Assembly: GCF_964340395.1 (NCBI RefSeq)
Contig: NC_135555.1
Location: 25,362,725-25,426,724, forward strand
Length of the DNA stretch: 64,000 nucleotides
DNA from: Glandiceps talaboti
Taxonomy: Eukaryota; Hemichordata; Enteropneusta; Spengelidae
Reading direction: 5' to 3'
Every line of letters begins with the position of its first letter. The first letter of the stretch is position 1. Positions 43,401 through 49,324 of this stretch are shown piece by piece. A model generated the notes under the pieces. That model did no database searches. It was not told where the DNA came from and saw nothing but the letters and a program-made list of their open reading frames with translations. Both the position numbers and the translations under genes were made by a program.

Positions 43401-46400
43401 AATGACCCCCAGATTTCCAGCTGTGACCCCCAAATTTTCAGACCCTGGGTCACAAAGATCCCCATCACCAAAAAGTGATGTAAAACCCTGAGCAAGTCTC
43501 ATGTATCACAAGATTTTGACCAGACGCGATGTGTACATGTACATATAAACAACTTTTTAGTTTTGAAACTGTTCTCGTCTTTGGACATTTAGTTTGAAAT
43601 CATTTTAGCTTTCCTGAGAAAACTAATCAAAAACTGTGATTTGAAAAAAATTGATGTGCAAAGATTGAGTTCAAAATTATAAATTTGCAAAGAAAGAAAA
43701 CTGGGTTACCTTTTTCGTTGGCTACTTTGATTGCACATCACATACTTTGATTGTATCATTAATTTATTCATGAATACCAGCAAATTAGCATGAATATTAA
43801 TTAGCGACAGGGACTATTCTCAAGCTTGGCAGAACCCTGTTTTGGCATGGATTCATGGTATTTATGGTTAGCATGACTGACAAGTCATCATTCTATCTTG
43901 GTAGAGTAATCAATTGGTTGTTATCTTTGCAGTGTTGATGATTGTTACTATGAGCATGGTCAGTTACCAGCTGTTAAACTGATTTGTATATATATTTGTT
44001 ATACTGTTTGTGATTATTTTTCACTGTTTATTCATCTGAATTTACCAGACTATTGTATCTTTTGAAAAGATACTGGTATTTGGCTGCTGCCATAACTGCT
44101 ACGCATAATACATGTAGCTTTTTTTACAGCTCATTCATTTTCCTATCTAGCAATGTTGCTATAACTGCTATGCATGATAGCAATTTTTTTAAACTCATTC
44201 ATTTGACTAACCAGCAATGTTGCAGGGTTTTACATCACTTTTTGGTTATGGGTCTTTGTGACCCAAGGTCTGAAAATTTGGGGGTCACAGCTGGAAATCT
44301 GGGGGTCATTCACAAAACCAAGCAATTAATGTCTGTAAGATGGGGAAATAGTACAATGGAGCGATTGAAATAAGCCAGAACAGAATTAAATTGATTTGAA
44401 TGACATTGAGAAGACAAATGAAAATACAAATAATTAAGTTTTATCCCAGTCTTTATTCACCCATGAGATAGGAACTTTGTTATACCATACATTTACATTT
44501 TTATCATTTGTAATTCAAATTATAGAGATTTTGAAAGTACCTGTTCAATGCATTCTTTGAACTCCCTGACAATCTGGGGCTGTCTGTAATAGTCAGTGTC
44601 TAAACCATTCAAAGTTTGAACATGCATGAAATTGGTATTTATACATCATGATCACAAGGGAGATCTTGTTTTGCCATTATATCATAACATAAACATGTTA
44701 AAAGTTCACAGTTGAGTTGAGTATGACTATGATATTACATTGTCACTCATCTCTTGAGATTTCCTCCCGTTTGTTACCTGACGATCTGTAGTATAAGTCC
44801 AACTTCATAGACAACAAACAAACACTGTTTATGTGACTTCTAGAGTCTTGATTTTGTGTAAGAGTTGAGTTTCTGAAATTTGAACACAATTCAGAAAAAG
44901 AATTTTTTTCGTTTTGCTTTGAAACATGACATTACGGTCTGACAAGTAACAATCTGATTAAAATCCGATGTGTAGATAGGCTACGTTTCTTTTATTTACC
45001 TTTACTTCATCGTCTTATACATACGTCTTTTGTCTTCCAGTTGTTACCGGTGAGATAGGCGGTAACACCCGGAAGACAAAATACATACGTAAAAGACGCA
45101 ACGTAGCCCATCTACACATCAGATTTTTATCAGAGTGGACAAGTAACGACTGAGTCACCCATCGTTGAAAGTTTGATCTTTCATCGGTAAAAACGGTGAC
45201 TTCTTACGACAGAAACTGTGTCAGAAAGCCTGCTGCCGAAGAAACTATTGTCTCGGACCAGTGGCCATTTTAAAAAGTTGAAAACCATTGGAAATGTTTA
45301 ACCCAACCAGAAAAAGGTTAACAGTTTGAAAAAGTATCGAAACAAAGTACCGGCGCAGTATAAATCTTGCTATTGGTGCAAATGGCGACGTCCTGATGAA
45401 TAGATAATGAAGTTCCAGAACTTTTCATTTCAAGTCGGGGGTGGGGGTGGGTTCTACTGTAGTCAGAATCTAATGCAAGTGAATGTAATCACTTCAAATG
45501 GAAGGGAATGTTGCACAGAAATTCTTGCATCCGATAGGACTCACTCCTGATTTTTATGAAGGTCACAAGACCATAATAATGCGTAAAAGATGTAATATAT
45601 TGCGTCATGTAAAACCCTGAATGTTGCTATAACTGCTATGCATAATAGCAATTTTTTAAAGCTCATTCATTTGCCTATCCAGCAATGTTGCTTTTCAACA
45701 GACAGTTGCATTTGGCCATTGCTAAGGGCTCAGTAATGGTTGCTATGCACATTTAGTTTATATTTTAATGTTTTACACTTTCCCACCCATCAGTTTCACT
45801 GTTATCTGTACAAAAGACAATCAAAGTTTTCATTGTTAGTATGGGTTGGCCATGGTTGTTCTAACGTGATTCAGAAATTACTTACCTATGCTTAAAGCTT
45901 GGATTCCTGATTGTATATATTCTTCTTCATTCCATGGAAACTATAAATTACAGAAATGAAAAGGTGGAAATCTGATAAAATCTATAAAAGTTTGGATAGC
46001 ACTGTTCATACATGTACATGTACTTTACAATGTTACATTATAAAATGGTCATGATAATGCTCAGTCCATGTCAGTATGTGAAGCATTCTGGTAACTAAGC
46101 TTCTGTTGTTCAGGGGTTATTACTCTGGCAGACTTCTTGTTTAGGTCTTATCATGACAATATTGTGATCTGACTCATCAATGACAACTTCAAGAAGATAG
46201 GGTAATGTTTTCTTCCACGTTATCTTAATTATGCAGCAAAAAGTGTGTCATCAGTTAAAATAACAACAGGCTAGAAATCTATCTTCTACATTTGGGAGTC
46301 AGATTTAGGCATGAGAACAGATTCAACTATAATCTTCTACTGATTTCCAATGGTCTTACAGACTACCACCTTATAAATTTGGTACTCTAGATACAATGTT

Positions 46401-49244
46401 TAGTAGTCTGTGTGTCCTGGACTACTGCTAATTTGGTAGTCTAGATACCATGCTAAGTAGTCTGTGTGTCCTGGACTACTGCTAATTTGGTACAATGGTA
46501 GTCTAGATAGTAGATACCACATTTAGTAATCCATGTGTCCTGGATTACCACTAATTTGGTAGTCTAGATACAATGTTTAGTAATCTATGTGTCCTGGACT
46601 ACTACTAACTTAGTAGTCTAGATACAATGTTTAGTAGTCTATGTGTCCTAGATTACCACTAATTTGGTAGTCTAGATACCATGTCTAATAGTCTATGTGT
46701 CCTGGACTACTGCTAATTTGGTAGTCTAGACACAATGTTTAGTAATCTATGTGCCCTGGATTACGTACATTCTTACTGTTTGACTACATGTACAACTGTC
46801 TGTTTAGATAAATGTACAACTTTGAAAAATCAGGTAGGTGGGGGGTGGGGAGGGGGCAACGACTACAGTTTGATGTGTGATAACACACCAATAATTATGT
46901 GTATCTGGTCGTACACTGATCCAGGTTTACAAATTAGAGGGCTAATCAGTTGTCATACTTTTGGGTAATGCAAAAAATATTGATTGTTGAAGAACACTTA
47001 CCTGTACTTTGTTATTACTCAGTGGTCTACTCAAAGTACTGAAGAGTTTCTTGTACTCTTCTTGACTAAGCCCACTAAAATCCCCAAATGATAATTCCTG
47101 CAGAGAAAGGAAAATTAAAAGAAATTATCATCCTGATATTGATAGTTGGCTTGATCTTTTCCAGTTACATCAGTGCCCTTCCAAATAAATTGCAGAAAAA
47201 TTCACACCTGCACCACCAGTTTTCAATCTTAGGTTGATCTTTTCCAGTGTCAGTGTTTGCCACCTATTTTTTGTTTTGAAACATACAGCTTGGAACAACT
47301 TTGTTATACCAGAATAGCTGTTTTGGAGAGTACATCGCATATAACTGTACATGGTAACTTGTCATTTGCATATGAAAATTACTGTGATTATATAATAGCT
47401 TGAATGTTTGCAGACAACAAAAAGTTTTCCAAAATGCCCTCAAAACACAAAGCAACAACTTGAACAAGTCAATTTTTCAAGACAGTTTTGTCAACCACAC
47501 AAGTATAATTGACAAGAAAACCAATTTTCAACACTAACGAATCATGGTAGTAGTGCTGAAGTTCTTCGGACGTGCAACTTTAAGTTTGAAAGACAAAACG
47601 TAAACTATTGTACATTGTATGTTGGCATGTTACAGAAACTAGATATACTTGTGAAGTCCGTTGCAACCTAGTTTTGATAAATTCTACCAATTGTTAATTA
47701 TTATGTTCCAGTCATACGAAAAGATAGCCATGCCAACAATTTTTTGAAAGATTAGACTCGGTATTTATTTCGACATCCAGTTCACTTTTTTCATATTTCA
47801 TTCCAAAATATTGACCAATGTGGATTTGCAGCACTTTATTGTGGATGACTTATTTTTTCTGAATTTGTCAGTTATCAACAGGAACTCAAGTATTTTCACC
47901 CACTTACCATGTACATGTATGTAGATAAGTGTTGGTAGTCAGCAAACCAATCAGCTACTCAACAATAATTGATTTCAGGAATTTGTTTTAAAATCATATT
48001 TCATTGATTGATAGATTCTTGGGTCCTGTTCATAGATATAATTACCTACTTTTCATATTTGTCCAGCAAACAATGTACTCTTCAAATTACCTACACTCCT
48101 GCTTACATGTGAATGTTTCCCTTTCTCTTTGTAAGATTATTTTCCCTTTCTCTTTGTAAGATTATTTTCCCTTTCTCTTTGTAAGATTATTTTCCCTTTT
48201 CTTTGTAAGATTATTTTCAATCCATTTTCATTTCATATCCAGCATACTACCATGTCTGCTTTGCTTAATCAAATGATCCTGATTGCTGAACAATTTCCTT
48301 GAATTTTATCAAGATTTTTGCCTTTGTTTGCCCATCTTCATTTTTGTTATGCTTCCTTTTGACATTGCTAAATTGCACTTTTACCACTACAACCACTTCA
48401 GCAGTGACTGACATGTCAGTGTTGGCCTTCATGGCATTTTCCACAAAAAAAAAATCATTATACTAAGTAATAGTGAAATTAGTCAAGCTGGCGTGCATGC
48501 TCCACATAATAAATATAACAATGGCAAGTCAGTATAATGGGCTAGAGTGACAACCATTTTGAAGAAACAGTAGTGAAGACATGTATATTCAATATGGTTT
48601 ATGACACTTCCATTTACAGTATAAATATATTGATACAAGTTCTTGTATTTTTTGTACATATTATTATTAAAAACTTAAAAGTTTAAAATGATTGCATTCT
48701 TTCTGAACTTTGCAAATTCAAATAACCAAGACATTAAAAAGACAATGATTACTTCAGCACCATGTCAGGCCATGGAGGTAGAGCTTAGAAGGAATTCAAC
48801 ATTGTACCGTCATGGTCACACTGTGAGATGTTTGCTAGATCGATGGCATTATTTGGGTGGTCGATGGCATTTATTTTCGCCCTCAAATACATTTTATATG
48901 CATTGGTGTAGTTTTCTGTATGTGCTTTCGCTGTACGGAGAGTGAAGGGACATGTCAAAACCAAACATGGATTATAGCATTCCTACCCATGAAATGGATT
49001 GGGGAACAGGACTTTCCTACCAATATACTACTACTATTAGTATTTCTGGTCCGAGAGTGGTCGTTTATTCCGTGCAACCAGACAAGATATTATCGTACTG
49101 ATTTCAATACGGCCAAGACGACCATTCCAGCTGCTAAACTAACCGAAAATTAAATTCTGTCAACTATTACTCTTGTTCTTCAGATTAACACCTTATTCTA
49201 AAAACAAAATTGTAGGTGGCACATACCGTATGAGAAAGAGACAT
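10285..49244 (-). CDS. USP10: USP10, ubiquitin carboxyl-terminal hydrolase 10 (complete, 15 coding exons)
   Basis: This gene encodes a cysteine deubiquitinase of the USP (peptidase C19) family. Known orthologues remove ubiquitin from p53, endosomal cargo and ribosomal proteins and bind G3BP in stress-granule control. I assembled it by hand from 15 exons: 49227-49244, 47002-47097, 45886-45940, 40101-41378, 36259-36350, 35432-35541, 33437-33480, 32444-32544, 32131-32236, 28605-28756, 26895-27020, 25980-26072, 21646-21790, 17309-17374 and 10285-10472. All junctions are GT-AG, the phases are continuous, and the 2670 nt give 889 residues (human about 798). FGDF lies at residues 10-13, the same position as in human USP10. 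The catalytic Cys is about 509, the His about 840, and the acidic DD pair about 857-858. The [11 protein letters not shown] and QPRGL motifs are specific to USP10. The extra length lies mainly in the low-complexity exon 4. Introns are expanded by minisatellites and transposons. Family identity is very secure. Exon borders are inferred, not confirmed by RNA. Confidence 0.95.
10560..12070. repeat. 52-bp minisatellite, 29 copies, in USP10 intron 14
   Basis: Unit ggtaatgggctatgtttgaa, then taccaggtcattgcattaat and gttatcttatca. Variant positions (gta/gtt, ggtc/ggtt, taatgg/taaagg, cttatca/cgtatct) recur in blocks, indicating higher-order duplication. A stray unit fragment at 16484-16507 suggests that the array was once longer or interrupted. 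Confidence 0.97.
12071..13022. other. Unique intron sequence between two arrays
   Basis: USP10 intron 14 sequence with no recognised gene. It includes an open frame on the minus strand (12625-12915) without domain matches. Confidence 0.5.
13028..13963. mobile_element. Non-autonomous hAT-like transposon (936 bp)
   Basis: Perfect 17-bp terminal inverted repeats CAGGGGTCGAAATAATG. A 5-bp target duplication TGTAG lies at 13023-13027 and 13964-13968. Subterminal repeats with cttgccc/gggcaag form further inverted pairs. There is no transposase. The CAGGG start and 5-bp duplication suit hAT-type elements with 5-bp sites. The insertion lies in the first unit of the 43-bp array. Confidence 0.82.
13964..16480. 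repeat. 43-bp minisatellite, about 58 copies, in USP10 intron 14
   Basis: Unit gtaggtctgctgactatgga, then atgtaataaactgtcaatca and tat. Variation is concentrated in the gg(t/a)(c/t)(t/g)gc(t/g/a)gac window; the rest is nearly invariant. Confidence 0.97.
16481..16931. other. Intron spacer carrying a stray piece of the 52-bp unit
   Basis: Positions 16484-16507 read taatatcatcaggtaaagggctat, the same order as the 52-bp unit whose array ended at 12070. The remainder is unique sequence without a gene. Confidence 0.55.
16932..17330 (-). repeat. 56-bp minisatellite built from the exon 14 / 5' splice-site junction
   Basis: Seven units of 56 bp begin near 16932, 16988, 17044, 17100, 17156, 17212 and 17268, ending in exon 14. 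On the minus strand each carries ttgtttgcca then gtaagtacc, the end of exon 14 and its donor. One copy (about 17250) has a base change in gcca. The authentic donor is at 17308/17309. Confidence 0.93.
17309..17374 (-). CDS. USP10: USP10 exon 14; its donor seeds a minisatellite
   Basis: The 66-nt exon ends in [11 protein letters not shown], matching human CHRTYRLFA just before the His box. The acceptor is cttgtag and the donor gtaagt after gcca. Phase 1 joins exon 15 to give KLFAIVYHHG. The last bases of the exon and the donor recur about seven times downstream (16932-17330). The true donor is the first in transcript order. Confidence 0.9.
17522..18092. repeat. 48-bp minisatellite, 12 copies
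   Basis: Unit tgtgtatggactgtaaatat, then cgcaattcatgttcattgtg and gttacagg. The period is a multiple of three, so four frames are open for about 160-215 codons; none looks like a real protein. Confidence 0.96.
18207..21597. repeat. 48-bp minisatellite, about 70 copies, the largest array here
   Basis: Unit agtgtagtggagtgacagat, then tcagtcagtagacaggctat and agtgaatg. Some units lack the tgaa step (ctatagaatgag), breaking the frame, and these cluster at 20580-20710 and 21400-21550. The array lies in USP10 intron 13 and stops about 50 bp from the exon 13 donor. Confidence 0.97.
21646..21790 (-). CDS. USP10: USP10 exon 13, core of the catalytic domain
   Basis: The 145-nt exon encodes [20 protein letters not shown] and then [17 protein letters not shown], nearly identical to human [37 protein letters not shown]. 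The LHLKRF block is conserved across USPs. The acceptor is tgttag and the donor gtaggt. The 48-bp array at 18207-21597 begins about 50 bp into the following intron. Confidence 0.95.
21921..23033. repeat. 29-bp minisatellite, about 38 copies
   Basis: Unit taccacacttaattcacatc followed by ctaattcca. The last triplet position alternates between cca, ccg and ctg. It lies in USP10 intron 12. Confidence 0.97.
23560..24785 (-). mobile_element. Hairpin-headed element with about seven 150-bp internal units (reverse)
   Basis: In minus orientation it starts with a hairpin head (24752-24783: AGTCCTCGCGGACGAAGTCC, then GGAACGGGGACT). Next come a short (TCCG) remnant, a segment matching 62880-62990, and about seven units of 148-150 bp, each with the near-palindrome ATGGCTGCCAGGCAGCCAT. 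The plus copy is at 62780-63322. No protein is encoded; open frames in the units exist only because of their spacing. Confidence 0.6.
25421..25499. repeat. CA dinucleotide microsatellite
   Basis: Runs of (CA)n broken by aaacacactcctac and cccctat. Confidence 0.95.
25980..26072 (-). CDS. USP10: USP10 exon 12
   Basis: The 31-codon exon starts [19 protein letters not shown], matching human SDKIRTVQDALESLVARES. The acceptor is tttcttag and the donor gtaagt; both borders are phase 0. Confidence 0.93.
26895..27020 (-). CDS. USP10: USP10 exon 11; its first 26 bases seed a minisatellite
   Basis: The 126-nt exon encodes [20 protein letters not shown] and continues [22 protein letters not shown], matching human [33 protein letters not shown]. 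The acceptor is gttatag and the donor gtgagt. The first 26 exonic bases plus the acceptor AG recur about 36 times in the adjoining intron. The true acceptor is the one nearest the exon body. Use of any upstream copy would add a unit with an in-frame TAG. Confidence 0.92.
26996..28527 (-). repeat. 42-bp minisatellite built from the exon 11 / 3' splice-site junction
   Basis: About 36 units, minus-strand unit GCCAACTTCACTCAGTCTTT, then GATATCATTGTTATTGTCGTAG. Each unit repeats the first 26 bases of exon 11, preceded by an AG acceptor within a T-rich tract. The array begins inside exon 11 itself and fills most of intron 10. Units vary at gtcgtag/gttgtag/gtcatag/gttatag and actgag/atggag/ggccga. 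Confidence 0.96.
28605..28756 (-). CDS. USP10: USP10 exon 10, acidic linker with [11 protein letters not shown]
   Basis: The 152-nt exon encodes a polar insert and an acidic run, then [17 protein letters not shown], nearly the same as human DEWEQVGPRNKTSVTRQ. This is the linker inside the USP10 catalytic domain and is diagnostic for the orthologue. The acceptor is attttag and the donor gtaagc. The intron that follows consists mostly of the 42-bp array made from the exon 11 acceptor. Confidence 0.94.
28833..28852 (+). mobile_element. Right-end fragment of the TAGCACAACTG element
   Basis: Reads actgaaccttagtacagttgtgct, like the right ends at 4371 and 25567. A second fragment lies near 28556-28574. 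Confidence 0.45.
29030..29387. repeat. 29-bp minisatellite, about 13 copies, interrupted by a transposon
   Basis: Unit ttattactagcaataactat followed by gtatttccc. It continues for two more units at 30933-30990 after the inserted element, in the same phase. Confidence 0.95.
29388..30932. mobile_element. 1545-bp DNA transposon with TA target duplication, nested in the minisatellite
   Basis: It starts CTGTGAACCGGAAAATTATT and its reverse end starts CTGTACTCCGGGTAATTATT, giving imperfect terminal repeats of about 27 bp. TA flanks both sides (29386-29387, 30933-30934), as in Tc1/mariner-type insertions. Ends are CpG-rich (gcgcgaaatt). The interior shows no transposase. The host array resumes exactly after the element. 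Confidence 0.8.
30933..30990. repeat. Resumed 29-bp minisatellite, two copies
   Basis: Same unit as at 29030-29387, separated from it by the TA-flanked transposon. Confidence 0.9.
30991..32130. other. USP10 intron 9 remainder
   Basis: Contains a C10 run (31320-31329) and a foldback: 31468-31492 and 31519-31542 are inverted copies (ctcacagagtcaaaaaatta against taatttttgactttgtgag) around a loop of about 26 bases. No gene seen. Confidence 0.6.
32131..32236 (-). CDS. USP10: USP10 exon 9
   Basis: The 106-nt exon begins [20 protein letters not shown], almost identical to human [20 protein letters not shown]. This is the Gln/Asp-rich conserved block of USP catalytic domains. The acceptor is gtatag and the donor gtatgt. 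It ends in phase 1, which makes a Lys codon with exon 10. Confidence 0.94.
32444..32544 (-). CDS. USP10: USP10 exon 8
   Basis: The 101-nt exon encodes [20 protein letters not shown] and then [13 protein letters not shown], matching human [23 protein letters not shown] of the USP catalytic core. The acceptor is ataacag and the donor gtaagc. A 35-bp minisatellite array begins about 60 bp upstream of the acceptor. Confidence 0.93.
32612..32988. repeat. 35-bp minisatellite, about 11 copies
   Basis: Unit gttagttagctttgtgtagc followed by tagttatctcaatga, in USP10 intron 7 near the exon 8 acceptor. Units alternate among tatctca, taactca, taagtca and cactatctca. Confidence 0.96.
33437..33480 (-). 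CDS. USP10: USP10 exon 7 (44 nt)
   Basis: This microexon encodes [14 protein letters not shown] with split codons at both ends. It matches human MNEFTNMPVPPKP. The acceptor is atttcag and the donor gtaagt. It is too short for an ORF search but forced by phase and by the neighbouring exons. Confidence 0.9.
33640..33748. repeat. G-rich 17-bp repeat (cgggggcaattgtcctt)
   Basis: About six units alternate G5-G8 runs with the caattg/cagttg core. Plus-strand G runs are dense enough for quadruplex formation. It lies in USP10 intron 6, so the transcript carries the C-rich strand. Confidence 0.85.
34090..35425. repeat. 21-bp minisatellite, about 62 copies, beside exon 6
   Basis: Unit catagcctggcctagtctact, with variants catagcatagcctgggctac and inserted catgta. 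Pairs and triples of variants recur, so multi-unit duplications are likely. It ends within about 10 bp of the exon 6 donor at 35431. Confidence 0.96.
35432..35541 (-). CDS. USP10: USP10 exon 6
   Basis: The 110-nt exon begins [16 protein letters not shown] (human TLQALVACPPMYHLMK) and ends STPMMDS. Two acceptors 9 bp apart are possible. The upstream one (cttacag, exon start 35541) keeps ILQ of the conserved NAxLQ Cys box, so I chose it. Use of the downstream one (exon start 35532) would delete ILQ. The donor is gtaagt. A 21-bp minisatellite begins within about 10-25 bp inside the intron. Confidence 0.92.
36259..36350 (-). CDS. USP10: USP10 exon 5, catalytic Cys box
   Basis: The 92-nt exon encodes [19 protein letters not shown] followed by [11 protein letters not shown]. 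It covers the USP start motif QPRGL and the Cys box; the Cys of NWCY is the catalytic nucleophile by homology (human QPRGLINKGNWCYINA). The acceptor is tttttcag and the donor gtatcc (weaker than its neighbours). The box is completed by ILQ at the start of exon 6. Confidence 0.93.
36520..37058. repeat. 47-bp minisatellite, about 11 copies
   Basis: Unit acagatacaggcacacaaac, then cataattcctatagccctat and taaaact. Nearly identical copies (only ccc/ctc changes) suggest a young array. It lies in USP10 intron 4. Confidence 0.97.
37352..38967. repeat. 44-bp minisatellite, about 37 copies with a 3-4 unit superstructure
   Basis: Unit attcaatgagatcacttaga, then ttctattgagtactgtacta and tata. Units with gatctc appear at ordinal positions 5, 9, 12, 15, 19, 22, 28, 32 and 35, so they recur every 3-4 units. 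Very low divergence. Confidence 0.97.
39102..40071. mobile_element. 970-bp inverted-repeat transposon carrying a PHD-finger fragment
   Basis: Perfect 33-bp terminal inverted repeats (39102-39134 and 40039-40071, starting CCATGGAAGTAGAACCCCAG). A second perfect 17-bp inverted pair lies at 39209-39225 and 40007-40023. A 5-bp duplication TATCT flanks it (39097-39101, 40072-40076). It lies in USP10 intron 4, ending 30 bp from the exon 4 donor side (40101). It contains a minus-strand open frame (39624-39848) described separately. Superfamily not assigned. Confidence 0.85.
39624..39848 (-). pseudogene. Fragment of a PHD-finger protein inside the transposon
   Basis: A 74-codon frame starting [20 protein letters not shown]. 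Residues about 42-62 read [20 protein letters not shown] followed by C. That is C-x1-C-x10-C-x4-C, the first half of an ING-type PHD zinc finger, with the SGSMI..CD signature. The second half (His and remaining Cys) is missing: after GCHV the frame continues [11 protein letters not shown]. It could be the residue of a transposon-encoded or captured gene after internal deletion, or a first exon. Confidence 0.6.
40101..41378 (-). CDS. USP10: USP10 exon 4, long disordered N-terminal region
   Basis: The 1278-nt exon encodes about 425 residues rich in Ser, Thr, Glu and Asn, predicted to be disordered. Two conserved USP10 islands are visible. One is a basic block followed by Tyr residues ([19 protein letters not shown], human RKKKKKRPPGYYSYLKD). 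The other is SSWAGLFKN near the end (human KSWASLFHD). The acceptor is ctactcag; the donor gtaagc follows KELGG. The exon lies 30 bp upstream, in gene direction, of a 970-bp inverted-repeat transposon. Confidence 0.93.
41379..42103. other. USP10 intron 3, unique part
   Basis: No gene. A piece at 41500-41520 (gatgttgtaatacaaccgca) resembles a decayed left end of the TAGCACAACTG family. Confidence 0.5.
42104..43490 (+). mobile_element. 1.39-kb transposon, copy A, inverted partner of 44223-45619
   Basis: Ends CAGGGTTTTACAT and ATGTAAAACCCTG form a 13-bp inverted repeat. AGCAAG precedes and follows it (6-bp duplication). Inside, around 42608-42790, nested inverted segments (taggctacgt with acgtagccta; gtcttccgggtgttac with gtaacaaccggaag) make a long hairpin. 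No transposase is visible. Probably a hAT-like non-autonomous element. Confidence 0.78.
43491..44222. other. Spacer between the inverted transposon copies
   Basis: 732 bp of intron 3. It contains two roughly 70-bp direct repeats starting gcaatgttgctataactgct (a third lies beyond the second transposon), plus a TAGCACAACTG-like 'tatttggctgctgccata' segment near 44079. No gene. Confidence 0.55.
44223..45619 (-). mobile_element. 1.40-kb transposon, copy B, inverted relative to copy A
   Basis: Same 13-bp ends as copy A and close identity throughout by eye, in opposite orientation. AATGTTG flanks both sides (44216-44222, 45620-45626). The neighbouring tandem copies of the target show the empty site gcaatgttgctataac, which confirms the 7-bp duplication. 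Confidence 0.8.
45886..45940 (-). CDS. USP10: USP10 exon 3
   Basis: The 55-nt exon encodes [18 protein letters not shown] plus one base. The acceptor is ttatag and the donor gtaagt. It enters in phase 0 and leaves in phase 1, matching exon 4, which starts with two bases completing a Glu codon. No known domain is visible; it links the FGDF region to the long disordered exon. Confidence 0.85.
46363..46765. repeat. Roughly 55-bp minisatellite, about seven diverged copies
   Basis: Unit core atttggtagtctagatacca, then tgtttagtagtctatgtgtc and ctggactactgcta. Copies differ by substitutions and small indels, so this array is older than most here. It lies in USP10 intron 2. Confidence 0.9.
47002..47097 (-). 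CDS. USP10: USP10 exon 2, G3BP-binding FGDF motif
   Basis: This exon has 32 codons and starts [19 protein letters not shown]. In human USP10 the FGDF tetrapeptide docks on the NTF2-like domain of G3BP1/2, and the motif is intact here. The acceptor is ctctgcag and the donor gtaagt, both phase 0. The short acidic/basic helix after FGDF matches the arrangement of the human protein (FGDFSPDEFNQFF). Confidence 0.93.
47098..49226. other. USP10 intron 1
   Basis: About 2.1 kb with a 25-bp repeat (48116-48218) and no recognised gene. Short open frames at 48688-49153 show no family signature. Confidence 0.6.
48116..48218. repeat. 25-bp tandem repeat, four copies
   Basis: Unit tttccctttctctttgtaag followed by attat; pyrimidine-rich on the plus strand. 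Confidence 0.93.
49227..49244 (-). CDS. USP10: USP10 coding exon 1 (six codons, MSLSHT)
   Basis: The exon reads ATG TCT CTT TCT CAT ACG and is followed by a gtatgt donor. It joins exon 2 in phase 0 to give MSLSHTELSFGDF, which aligns in length with human MALHSPQYIFGDF and puts FGDF at residues 10-13 in both. The exon is too short for ORF finders and was chosen because of that alignment and the good donor. The 5' UTR continues upstream and contains a TISU-like upstream ORF. Confidence 0.82.
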
Positions 49245-49259
49245 TGCGATGCAAAATGG

Positions 49260-49289
49260 TTAATCACGCCATGCTCTTAGGGCCGCCAT
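49260..49289 (-). CDS. Upstream ORF MAALRAWRD in the USP10 leader, TISU context
   Basis: Ten codons including TAA, starting 45 nt upstream of the USP10 ATG and in the same frame. The start context CAACATGGCGGC fits the TISU consensus SAASATGGCGGC exactly. TISU is known to direct efficient initiation on very short leaders and coincides with a YY1 site. Whether the leader includes this ATG depends on the transcription start site, which is not known here. Confidence 0.5.
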   Translation of the reverse strand: MAALRAWRD

Positions 49290-49324
49290 GTTGAGAATAG
49301 TGACGTTTTACTCGGCGCATGCGC
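49282..49324. promoter_or_regulatory. USP10 core promoter: YY1-like site and NRF1 palindrome
   Basis: The perfect palindrome GCGCATGCGC at 49315-49324 is the NRF1 core. GCCGCCATGTT at 49282-49292 is a YY1-type site (reverse AACATGGCGGC). Both motifs are typical of TATA-less housekeeping promoters and sit 40-80 bp upstream of the USP10 start codon. A TGACGT half-CRE lies between them (49301-49306). With PUS1 on the opposite strand starting near 51.1 kb, the region may be bidirectional, but that is inference. Confidence 0.55.
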
